Source: JAUVKA01 sp964465145 (lineage in GTDB: Bacteria; Bacteroidota; Bacteroidia; Bacteroidales; UBA12481). From it: DNA of 13,407 bases. The stretch covers positions 1 to 13,407 of the forward strand of contig CAYXJR010000105.1 of the NCBI GenBank assembly GCA_964465145.1, read 5' to 3'. Position numbers and translations under genes: made by a program. A model generated the notes under the pieces. It was given only the letters and a program-made list of their open reading frames with translations. It was not told the DNA's origin and ran no database searches. This document shows positions 1-6,440 of the stretch, piece after piece (the first letter of the stretch is position 1; every line of letters starts with the position of its first letter).

Positions 1-26
1 ACTTATATTCATTCGCGGTTGGTGTG

Positions 27-760
27 CTATTTATTGCTCATGGATATTTCATAGGCTTGTTGAAGTAGATCCATCCCTTCTGAAACGTCTACCTTCCTTG
101 CAATTCCATGTTTGATTAGGGAACCCCCGGTATTGTTAAAAGTCATACAGATATCCATCGGGGCATTACAGGCTTTACCCAGATGTTCCATTTTATGACG
201 GCAATAGCACATCCCTATCCCTATAGTGCTGGCAGTTTTTATAACCTCTAATGCACGCTCATAATCAAGTACATGCAATACATTATCCTCCGACAGTGCT
301 GTTTCCTGAACGAAAGTCCTGCCTAATTGCGTTTCCCCTGGGTAAACAAGGATCTGATAAAATCATCTTCAACAGTGATGTATTGATAGAACAATTCAGA
401 CAGCAGCTTTTGATCAATGTCTTTTCTGAGCCGCATCAGGGAAAACTCAAAAAACCCAGCCATGGGTGGAGGGAGAGCATAAACACTTTTTCCGTTCTGT
501 TCAATATCAGCCAACAGCCCTCTGCTGGCCAGAGAGTCCAATGTATTCTGAGTTTCAGCCTCGCTTGTCTTCCATATCTTCCTGGCCTTTACAGCAGTAA
601 AAGGTTTTAAAGGAAGTGTAGAAACTTTTTCAGCCTCCTTTTCAGAAAACAACATTTTCAGGATCTCAAACAAAACCGGCGCTGGAGGAGCTCCCAGTGG
701 AAATTTATTTATTCTATCCACCAGCTTTGTATAACCTGACTTAAGAGTGTGATGGGCCAT
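27..760 (-). pseudogene. Frameshifted, truncated 4Fe-4S iron-sulfur protein
   Basis: Relic of a Bacteroidota iron-sulfur protein. The first part (ATG at 760-758) reads about 142 residues, beginning MAHHTLKSGYTKLVDRINKF, and looks like the helical, winged-helix-like N-terminal domain of these proteins. It then meets a TAG at 325-323. Adding one base in the GGGGAAA run (plus-strand 332-338) restores the reading frame through QLGRTFVQE and joins the second part, which contains CYCRHKMEHLGKAC and APMDICMTFN, the family's conserved cysteine region. The second part stops at 29-27 (TAG) soon after LLQQAYE. From memory, intact members continue with a cysteine cluster and two 4Fe-4S ferredoxin motifs; these are absent before the stop. 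All three minus-strand frames meet a stop within about 60 bases of the left edge. One frameshift could be a sequencing error, but frameshift plus early stop favours a decaying gene. What lies left of the window is unknown. No TAnnTTTG box is visible upstream. Confidence 0.75.
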
Positions 761-792
761 GGGTTGGGTTTTGGCATGAATTTACAGAAAAT

Positions 793-821
793 GTTGAGTT
801 TTTCTAAAATTATTACTTTTG
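793..821 (+). promoter_or_regulatory. Bacteroidota-type promoter for the PQQ propeller gene
   Basis: TACTTTTG at 814-821 matches the -7 consensus TAnnTTTG of the Bacteroidota primary sigma factor. GTTG at 793-796 lies 17 bases upstream as a candidate -33 element. The predicted start of transcription is near 828, giving a leader of about 15 bases before the ATG at 844. There is no Shine-Dalgarno sequence, as is usual in this phylum. Confidence 0.5.
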
Positions 822-843
822 GCCTTCTTTATTCAGATTATAT

Positions 844-2082
844 ATGAAGCACCTATCAATTATTTTGACCTTTTCCCTTGTTGTATCTTCCTGTTTTTCC
901 CAGATTTATCAATTTAGAGGACCTAATCGAGATGGTTTTTTCAGTGATACCTCCCTTTTGGGTGAATGGCCCGAGAACGGTCCAGAACAAATCCTTGAAG
1001 TTGAAGGAATTGGGAAGGGATACTCTTCACCCATCGTTTCAGAAAATACCATTTTCATAACCGGGATGAAAAACTCTCAGGATTACCTGTCCGCTATTGA
1101 TTTCGAAGGCAACATCAAATGGCAGGTTCCATATGGTAATTCTTGGGAAAAATCATTCCCTGATACCCGCTCCTCACCAACCGTAGAAAATGACAGGATA
1201 TATGTTCTTTCGGGTGTTGGAGAACTGAGCTGCATCAATGCTGAAACAGGAAAAATTAACTGGACTGTCAATATTGATAAGGATTACGAAGCCGACTGGC
1301 ACAGTTGGGGTGTTTCCGAATCTATATTAATCGTGGACGATAAAGTGATCTGTACACCGGGGGGCAAGAAAACCTCTGTGGTTGCCTTTGATAAGATGAG
1401 CGGGGAATTAGTTTGGGAAACTGAAAGCGTTGGTGGGCAGCGCTCATACGCCTCTCCTATCATTTATGAATTTATGGGAATAAAATATGTGTTGGCAGTG
1501 ACAGCACAAAACCTGATCGCACTGTTACCTGCGACTGGAGAAGTAAAATGGACATTTAATTATTTTAATGAAGGATTCTGGGATTCTCAACCTGGCTTAA
1601 TTTGGACCAATAATCCAATATGCGATAAGAACAGAATCTGGTTGTCAACTGGATATAATTTCCCTTCCGTAATGCTCAAGGTTGACTCATCAGGTTCTGG
1701 CGTTTCAAAAGTCTTTAAGGACCAAACCTTTGATAATCACCATCATGGCGGAATCCTGATCGATGGATATCTATACGGTTCAAACTGGCTAAGTAATGGT
1801 AAGGGCAAATGGGTTTGCATGAACTGGGAGACAGGTGAAATCAACTGGGTTCAGGACTGGGAGAATAAAGGATCAATAATTTCAGCCGATGGTAAGCTTT
1901 ATTTATATGAAGAAAAGAGAGGCAATGTGGGATTGCTTAATCCAAACCCCTATAAATTTGACCTGATCAGCTCCTTTAAAGTTGAAAAAGGCACAGGCCC
2001 CCACTGGGCCCATCCATTCATCGCCCACGGCAATCTTTACCTGAGGCACGGGGAGGTACTGATGGCTTATCGTATTAAATAA
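844..2082 (+). CDS. Exported PQQ-like beta-propeller repeat protein
   Basis: A 412-residue protein related to the PQQ-binding-like/BamB beta-propeller superfamily. Residues 1-20 form a signal peptide; VSSC (residues 14-17) is an acceptable lipobox, so it may be a lipoprotein, though cleavage after FSQ is also possible. The mature protein starts with the RGPNRDG motif, then EWPENGP and GIGKGYSSPIV, typical of propeller proteins common in Bacteroidota and Planctomycetes. Blade signatures of the form xxTGxxxW occur at about residues 132-140 (NAETGKINW), 183-191 (DKMSGELVW), 229-236 (PATGEVKW) and 327-335 (NWETGEINW). A histidine cluster HHHGG lies at 299-303. The length suits a complete propeller. 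These proteins are usually scaffolds or quinoprotein relatives; no catalytic residues for a PQQ dehydrogenase are evident and the substrate is unknown. It is monocistronic, diverging from the broken iron-sulfur gene and ending 3 bases before a palindromic repeat. Confidence 0.85.
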   Translation: MKHLSIILTFSLVVSSCFSQIYQFRGPNRDGFFSDTSLLGEWPENGPEQILEVEGIGKGYSSPIVSENTIFITGMKNSQDYLSAIDFEGNIKWQVPYGNSWEKSFPDTRSSPTVENDRIYVLSGVGELSCINAETGKINWTVNIDKDYEADWHSWGVSESILIVDDKVICTPGGKKTSVVAFDKMSGELVWETESVGGQRSYASPIIYEFMGIKYVLAVTAQNLIALLPATGEVKWTFNYFNEGFWDSQPGLIWTNNPICDKNRIWLSTGYNFPSVMLKVDSSGSGVSKVFKDQTFDNHHHGGILIDGYLYGSNWLSNGKGKWVCMNWETGEINWVQDWENKGSIISADGKLYLYEEKRGNVGLLNPNPYKFDLISSFKVEKGTGPHWAHPFIAHGNLYLRHGEVLMAYRIK

Positions 2083-2085
2083 TTT

Positions 2086-2128
2086 GTAGAGACAGATCGT
2101 GATCTGTCTCTACGTGATCTGTCTCTAC
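2086..2128. repeat. REP-like palindrome with duplicated right arm
   Basis: The left arm GTAGAGACAGATC (2086-2098) is the exact reverse complement of GATCTGTCTCTAC at 2101-2113, with only GT between. The 15-mer GTGATCTGTCTCTAC is then repeated in tandem (2099-2113 and 2114-2128), so the left arm could pair with either right arm. It starts 3 bases after the stop of the propeller gene and ends 6 bases before the stop of the convergent M16 relic. There is no following T-run, so it is not a standard intrinsic terminator, though it could block 3' decay or read-through. GTAGAGAC-type palindromes resemble dispersed intergenic repeats I associate with Bacteroidota; that resemblance is recollection. 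Confidence 0.85.
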
Positions 2129-2134
2129 GATGCA

Positions 2135-2685
2135 TTATTGGTTTAATAATTCCGCCTCCCCATACCCCAATTCCTTAAGCCCCTCAAGCTGCGTGGCGGC
2201 ATCGCCCACAACCAGGTAGATCATTTTTGAAGGATCAGTATATTTCTTTGCCAAAGACCTGATCCTCTCAACACTCATATCCCTCACAACCTGTTCCTGT
2301 AACCTGACAAAATCATTCGGCCAACCATAACTGGACGGTTATCATAATTCTGCCGTTTCTCATTTTTCACAACCTGCTTCTCCTTGGCAAGCACTGGTTC
2401 TGTTACTGTATTGATAAACCATCCCAGTTTATCAGCCTCTGCCCAAAGTATTTTCTCCAGTGCGTACTTTGGAACTGTTTGGAAGTAATTGGTGCGGTCG
2501 TTACTGGTTGACCCGTTTGCACCGCTTCCTCCAACACGGGCACTCATATTAACAAGGCCACCCCTGCCGAGATTATCAGATTCGTTGAACAGTAGATGTT
2601 CAAAAAGATGGGCAAATCCCGTTTTACCAGGTAATAGGCCTGTGAAAATAGCCACAAGCATTGCAAGGGTATTAATCTTTTTCAT
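2135..2685 (-). pseudogene. M16 zinc protease relic with large internal deletions
   Basis: Both ends of a processing-peptidase-like M16 (insulinase) protease survive but most of the middle is gone. From ATG at 2685-2683 the frame reads a signal peptide (MKKINTLAMLVAIFTGLLPG) that runs straight into KTGFAHLFEHLLF, which holds the HxxEH zinc motif (HLFEH). Intact members carry roughly 50-70 residues between these points. It continues through GSGANGST, DRTNYFQTVP, EADKLGWFINTVTE and VLAKEKQVVKNEKRQ, including the region of the third zinc ligand, then loses frame near 2325-2336. The final 60 or so codons lie in another frame: GYGWPNDFVRLQEQ through KYTDPSKMIYLVVGDA to ELLNQ and a stop at 2137-2135, the recognisable C-terminus of this family. 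Since family members are often about 900 residues, roughly 700 codons are missing. It cannot encode a working protease. A weak -7-like sequence (TATTTTCG, one mismatch) lies just upstream at 2708-2701. Confidence 0.88.
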
Positions 2686-2783
2686 TGGTTGATAGTTTTT
2701 TCGAAAATACGAATTTCTCATGACGAGATGACCCCTTTTTTGCAACGACTGGAAGAAATTAGTAAATTGATGGCGAAAAAGTT

Positions 2784-2839
2784 GCGGGATGCGGGATGCC
2801 GGATGAAAGATGACAGATGAAAGATAACAGATAGCGGAT
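2784..2839. repeat. Heptamer tandem repeat, 8 imperfect units
   Basis: Eight consecutive 7-bp units fit without gaps: gcgggat, gcgggat, gccggat, gaaagat, gacagat, gaaagat, aacagat, agcggat. The GAT end is invariant while the other positions vary. In register the unit is RGATRNC-like, the same family as the repeat at 12763-12790 read on the opposite strand. It lies between the M16 relic and the amidohydrolase gene. Confidence 0.85.
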
Positions 2840-2881
2840 TTTTGATAATACATATTAGATAATAATTAGGGAAATAAATCT

Positions 2882-2922
2882 CCCCCTCACCTGCCAGCAG
2901 GGAGGGGGCCGGGGGGGGTGGG
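2882..2922 (+). other. GC-rich hairpin and G-quadruplex motif in 5' leader
   Basis: CCCCCTC (2882-2888) pairs with GAGGGGG (2902-2908), and inside it CCTG (2890-2893) pairs with CAGG (2898-2901) around a CCAG loop, leaving one bulged A: an 11-bp stem. Overlapping it, 2900-2922 has four G-tracts (GGG, GGGGG, GGGGGGGG, GGG) separated by 1-2 bases, a canonical G4 motif. The element ends 36 bases before the ATG of the amidohydrolase. It contrasts sharply with the AT-rich surroundings. It may be a dispersed repeat rather than a regulator; no clear TAnnTTTG promoter was found near it (best match GATTTTTG at 2837-2844, one mismatch). Confidence 0.6.
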
Positions 2923-2958
2923 TAAGAAAAGAATAACTGAATTACTAAAAACCAAACC

Positions 2959-4653
2959 ATGAAAAAAACCAAAGCCTTTCTTTTTACTTTAATCATCCTC
3001 TTGGCTTCATCCTGTAGTTCCTATGATGGACCGCCAGCCACGATGGTAATTAAGAATGCTAAAGTCCTGACTATCGACAAGAATAATCCTAATGCTGAAG
3101 CGATTGCTATTATCGGAGAGGAGATAATTGCCGTGGGCACTGATAAACAAATAGATCAATACATCGGTGCAAATACTGAGGTGATTGATGCAGGCGGCCG
3201 CTTAACCATTCCGGGTTTTAATGATGCCCATGCTCATTTTGGCCCGATCGATCTGGATTATATTGAACTCAGGTATACCACAGATCCTAATGTCATTACT
3301 GATAAAGTTAAAGCCCGGGTGGCTGAGGTGGGAGATGGAGTTTTAATCCGCGGCGGGCACTGGGAACATGAGATGTTCACTGATCCCAAATGGCCCGCAA
3401 AGGAGCTGCTCGATGAGGTGGCTCCAAATAACCCCGTTGCACTGAGCCGGGCCGACGGCCATTCTGTCCTGGTAAATTCATATGTGCTTAAAGCTTCCGG
3501 GATCACTAGTGATACTCCCGATCCTTTCGGGGGTGAGATACAAAAAGATCCTGTTACCGGTGAGCCGACAGGCATCTTTAAGGAATCTGCGAAAAGCCTT
3601 TTAAAATATGGTGCCGTTCGCCAGAACCTTACAGCTGAAGAAAGGGAAGCGAAAAGTGTAAAAGGCTGGGAAGCTGCCTTTGATTATGCAGCCCGTTTGG
3701 GAATTACCAGTATCCAATATCCTGGCGGCGGTGATGCTGATTTTTTTACTGAATGGCAAAAACTGGGAAAGCTTACCAGCAGGATTGATGTATCAGGACG
3801 TTTAACAGCCGACAAAGAAGATCTTTTAAGATTTGATGCAATACGTAAAGCTTATCCTCCAGATGGGAACTGGATACGTTTTGGATATATGAAAGGCTTT
3901 ATGGACGGCACACTTGGATCCGGGACCCTCCTGCTTTTCAAACCCCTGGAGGATGAGCCTGAAAAAACGGGACTTCCTCAAATGTCCTACGAAGAGCTTG
4001 AAAAACGTGTTCTTGCATGCGATGCCATGGGATTTCAGATAGGTATTCACGCCATAGGTACTAAGGCCAACAACTGGATTTTAAATGCTTATGAAAAAGC
4101 TCAGGAAGTTAATGGAAAACGCGATAGCCGGCACCGGAGTGAACATGCGCAAATACTTATTGATGAAGACATACCACGCTTCGCTGAATTAGGCGTTATA
4201 GCCTCCATGCAGCCCACTCATTGCATAACCGATAAAAGATTCTGCGAGAAGAGAATCGGACTGGAAAGATCAAAAGGAGCTTATGCCTGGAGGCGACTGC
4301 TCGATGCCGGGGCAAAAATTGCATTTGGAACCGACTATTCTGTTGAACCACTCGAACCAATGGAAGGATTATATGCCGCAACAACAAGGAAAGACCGTCT
4401 TGGTGAAGAGGGTGAAGGCTGGTTCCCGGATCAGAAACTTAGCATGGAGGAAGCTATCGAATTATACACCCTCGGCGGAGCCTATGCACAATTCATGGAA
4501 GACCGCAAGGGAATGATCAAAGAAGGATATCTGGCTGATATAACTATTGTCGATAAGGACCTGCTTAATATTCCTGAAGAGGAGATCATGAAGACAAAGG
4601 TAGTTTATACTATTGTTGGGGGGAAAGTGGTTTATCAAAACAGTGACAAGTGA
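2959..4653 (+). CDS. Lipoprotein amidohydrolase, YtcJ-like (family 3)
   Basis: A 564-residue metal-dependent hydrolase of the amidohydrolase superfamily. Residues 1-19 are a lipoprotein signal with lipobox ASSC, so the enzyme is probably anchored in the envelope. The N-terminal beta-sandwich piece includes NAKVLTID, followed by IPGFNDAHAHF with the HxH metal pair at H91 and H93. Further expected landmarks are MKGFMDGTLGSGT (about 311-323), corresponding to the family's DGSLGSRTA motif, IGIHAIG with H364, RHRSEHAQ with H396, and AFGTDYSVEP with the catalytic aspartate D458. The C-terminus closes the sandwich with GYLADITIVDKDLL. Length matches YtcJ-type proteins (about 530-570). Relatives hydrolyse N-acyl, N-formyl or other amide bonds; the substrate cannot be read from sequence. 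The ATG at 2959 is chosen because it gives the complete signal peptide. A symporter gene follows 72 bases downstream, hinting that a product is taken up. Confidence 0.9.
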   Translation: MKKTKAFLFTLIILLASSCSSYDGPPATMVIKNAKVLTIDKNNPNAEAIAIIGEEIIAVGTDKQIDQYIGANTEVIDAGGRLTIPGFNDAHAHFGPIDLDYIELRYTTDPNVITDKVKARVAEVGDGVLIRGGHWEHEMFTDPKWPAKELLDEVAPNNPVALSRADGHSVLVNSYVLKASGITSDTPDPFGGEIQKDPVTGEPTGIFKESAKSLLKYGAVRQNLTAEEREAKSVKGWEAAFDYAARLGITSIQYPGGGDADFFTEWQKLGKLTSRIDVSGRLTADKEDLLRFDAIRKAYPPDGNWIRFGYMKGFMDGTLGSGTLLLFKPLEDEPEKTGLPQMSYEELEKRVLACDAMGFQIGIHAIGTKANNWILNAYEKAQEVNGKRDSRHRSEHAQILIDEDIPRFAELGVIASMQPTHCITDKRFCEKRIGLERSKGAYAWRRLLDAGAKIAFGTDYSVEPLEPMEGLYAATTRKDRLGEEGEGWFPDQKLSMEEAIELYTLGGAYAQFMEDRKGMIKEGYLADITIVDKDLLNIPEEEIMKTKVVYTIVGGKVVYQNSDK

Positions 4654-4659
4654 AAGAAA

Positions 4660-4711
4660 GGTTACAAAAGGTTACCTGCAACCTGTAACCTGCAACCTGC
4701 AACTTTTTTTT
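4660..4711. repeat. Heptamer repeat, weak stem-loop and T8 tract
   Basis: Four 7-bp units, CTGCAAC, CTGTAAC, CTGCAAC, CTGCAAC, run from 4676 to 4703, preceded by two GGTTAC copies (4660-4665 and 4670-4675). AGGTTAC at 4669-4675 can pair with GTAACCT at 4685-4691 around a 9-base loop. Eight Ts follow at 4704-4711, 12 bases beyond the stem. It lies just after the amidohydrolase stop, so it might attenuate or terminate transcription before the symporter, but the stem-to-T distance is too long for a textbook terminator. Confidence 0.7.
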
Positions 4712-4713
4712 AT

Positions 4714-4721
4714 TAGATTTG
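4714..4721 (+). promoter_or_regulatory. -7 box just ahead of the symporter start
   Basis: TAGATTTG exactly matches TAnnTTTG and ends 4 bases before the ATG at 4726. The predicted transcript would start at or very near that ATG, giving a leaderless or nearly leaderless message. No good -33 TTTG lies at the usual distance; that position falls in the CTGCAAC repeat. It may be a chance match in AT-rich DNA. Confidence 0.35.
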
Positions 4722-4725
4722 TCGA

Positions 4726-6084
4726 ATGCAGAAAATCGGGCAGGCAATAATTGATCTGAGTAATTTCATGTGGGGCCCTCCCCTGCTCATCCTGCTCCTT
4801 GGTGGCGGCTTGTTTTTCATGGCTTATTCCCGCCTGATGCCATTTAAATACTTTAGGCATGCTCTAAAAATTCTTCTGGGAAAATACGACAATCCCAATG
4901 AACCAGGCCAAATAAATCATTATCAGGCTGTTTCAACTGCCCTGGCGGCAACAGTCGGCATGGGGAACATAAGCGGTATTGCCGTAGCTATTACCACGGG
5001 AGGACCGGGAGCAGTGTTCTGGATGTGGATTAGTGCATTGATCGGAATGACAACAAAATTCTTCACCTGTTCTCTTGCTGTGATGTACAGAGGGAAAGAC
5101 TCTGACGGTAATCTTCAGGGCGGGCCAATGTATGTGATCAAACACGGACTTGGAAAAAACTGGTTGTTCCTCGCTGTGATCTTCTGCCTGATGGCCATGA
5201 TAGGGGTCACGCCTATTTTCCAGGCAAACCAGCTGACCCAAGCCATACAGGATATAGTCCTTATTCCTAATGGGGTTAAAACCGGTTTTGTTACCGACCT
5301 GATATCCGGCCTGGCATTCTCTCTGATAGTAATGCTAGTGATATTCGGCGGTATAAAAAGGATAGGAAAAGTTGCTGGATTAATGGTACCTTTTATGGTA
5401 ATTCTCTATGTCGGCTCAGTTCTTTATATCCTGGCAAATAACCATAAAGAAATTATTCCCGGATTCCAATTGATATTTGAGGATGCCTTTTCCGGAAAGG
5501 CTGTTCTTGGCGGGTCGCTGGGAGCAATAATAATCGTTGGTGTTCGCAGGGCAGCCTTTTCCAACGAGGCTGGTATTGGCACCGCGCCAATGGCTCATGG
5601 TGCTGCAAAAACCGCTGAACCAATTCGTGAAGGCCTAGTGGCGATGTTTGAACCTTTTATCGACACCATTATTGTATGTACCATGACTGCCCTGGCCATT
5701 ATAGTTACTGGTGTATGGAAGAATGGCGATGCTGATGGAATCACTCTAACAGCACTTGCCTTCTCCAAAGGTATACCTCATTTTGGACCCTACATTCTTA
5801 TTGCTTGTGCGGCAATATTTTCCCTTACCACAATGCTTGCCTTTCCTTACTACGGAACCAAGGCTTTCAGTTTCTTATTCGGTACAAAATACAAGATCCT
5901 CTACCAGGTATTTTATATCCTGGTTTTACCCATCGGAGCCGTCAGCACATTAAAGGTAATAATCAGTGTTATCGATACTGCCTACGCCACCATGGCCTTC
6001 CCAACTATGATATCAGCAATAATACTGGCACCAAAAGTTATTAAGGAAGCGAAGAGGTATTTTGGGGCTTTAAAAAAAGGTTAA
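4726..6084 (+). CDS. Sodium:alanine symporter, AGCS family
   Basis: A 452-residue inner-membrane carrier that imports alanine, glycine or related small amino acids with Na+. Family signatures are clear: ATVGMGNISGIAVAIT (75-90), GGPGAVFWMW (92-101), the QGGPMYVI loop (131-138) and FSNEAGIGTAPMAHGAAKT (278-296), the AGCS hallmark. Strongly hydrophobic segments throughout suit about 10-11 membrane helices, and length is normal for the family. A short amphipathic N-terminus precedes the first helix at about residues 18-35. ATG 4726 is preferred because the next Met (residue 15) would cut into the approach to helix 1. It lies 72 bases after the amidohydrolase and may be cotranscribed or use its own promoter. 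The gene is complete, with no missing motif. The precise amino acid carried is not determinable. Confidence 0.93.
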   Translation: MQKIGQAIIDLSNFMWGPPLLILLLGGGLFFMAYSRLMPFKYFRHALKILLGKYDNPNEPGQINHYQAVSTALAATVGMGNISGIAVAITTGGPGAVFWMWISALIGMTTKFFTCSLAVMYRGKDSDGNLQGGPMYVIKHGLGKNWLFLAVIFCLMAMIGVTPIFQANQLTQAIQDIVLIPNGVKTGFVTDLISGLAFSLIVMLVIFGGIKRIGKVAGLMVPFMVILYVGSVLYILANNHKEIIPGFQLIFEDAFSGKAVLGGSLGAIIIVGVRRAAFSNEAGIGTAPMAHGAAKTAEPIREGLVAMFEPFIDTIIVCTMTALAIIVTGVWKNGDADGITLTALAFSKGIPHFGPYILIACAAIFSLTTMLAFPYYGTKAFSFLFGTKYKILYQVFYILVLPIGAVSTLKVIISVIDTAYATMAFPTMISAIILAPKVIKEAKRYFGALKKG

Positions 6085-6091
6085 TTGTAAA

Positions 6092-6111
6092 TTATGAGTT
6101 ATGAGTTATGG
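6092..6111. repeat. Short heptamer repeat TTATGAG
   Basis: TTATGAG occurs twice in a row (6092-6098 and 6099-6105), followed by a partial TTATGG (6106-6111). It begins 7 bases after the symporter stop. It is short and could arise by chance, but has the same 7-bp period as the other intergenic repeats here. Confidence 0.5.
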
Positions 6112-6141
6112 ATTTTAAAAACTATAACCTCATTACCAATA

Positions 6142-6175
6142 ACTTATACTTATACTTATACTTAAGCCTTAAGCC
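6142..6175. repeat. Hexamer then heptamer direct repeats
   Basis: ACTTAT is repeated three times (6142-6159) plus a partial copy, then TTAAGCC twice (6162-6168 and 6169-6175). The tract is in noncoding DNA between the symporter end and the remains of a DUF4249-like gene. Confidence 0.55.
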
Positions 6176-6212
6176 AAAAGCCTTGATATTTAGTAAAACC
6201 TCACGTATGAAC

Positions 6213-6436
6213 TCATCGTACAAGATCTTCCACATATTCAAAGGCAACATCCACTTCATTCCAGGGATTACCATACCAATGTACCAGTAAAAGGCTTGTC
6301 GGGGTGAGGTAAACATATTGCTGGCCGATTCCATGGGATCCTGAACTGCACCAAAGGTCTTCCCCACCTTAATGTAATGGACAGTATCGTTTCGGTTAAA
6401 AATCCCGTAAACAACAGGTAATGAAGGACTATCCAA
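6213..6436 (-). pseudogene. Broken fragment of a probable DUF4249-like lipoprotein
   Basis: Minus-strand reading from 6436 gives SPSLPVVYGIFNRNDTVHYI followed by KVGKTFGAVQDP, resembling the N-terminal beta-strand region of Bacteroidota DUF4249-type lipoproteins (pattern PVVYGLLN.xDTVHYIxIxKxF). There is no ATG: the codon at 6436-6434 is TTG and an in-frame TAA sits at 6439-6437, so the signal peptide is gone. After about residue 45 the coding-like signal moves to another frame, reading WYGNPWNEVDVAFEYVEDLV to a TGA at 6215-6213, consistent with a one-base deletion or similar change. The fragment is about 75 codons, far below the usual several hundred. The family name is a pattern-based guess; the broken state is better supported. 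It abuts the stop codon of the LamG lipoprotein gene. Confidence 0.45.
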
Positions 6437-6440
6437 TTAT

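Noticed and set aside
251..610. 119-residue plus-strand open frame
   Set aside because: It lies opposite the iron-sulfur relic, whose minus-strand frames carry family motifs; the plus frame has none.
2086..2128. CRISPR-like or transposon end
   Set aside because: Only one palindrome with one duplicated arm, no spacers, no transposase or target-site duplication in the window.
2728..2820. Plus-strand 30-codon frame reading MTPFLQRLEEISKLMAKKLR then into the heptamer repeat
   Set aside because: Protein-like helix composition, but it is too short, has no recognised family, its end is repeat-derived, and no promoter was found.
3258..3575. 105-residue minus-strand open frame inside the amidohydrolase
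   Set aside because: Antisense shadow of a well-conserved gene; low-complexity Ser-rich translation without motifs.
4669..4711. Intrinsic terminator after the amidohydrolase
   Set aside because: A 7-bp stem and T8 run exist, but 12 bases separate them, so it does not fit a standard terminator; recorded within the repeat feature instead.
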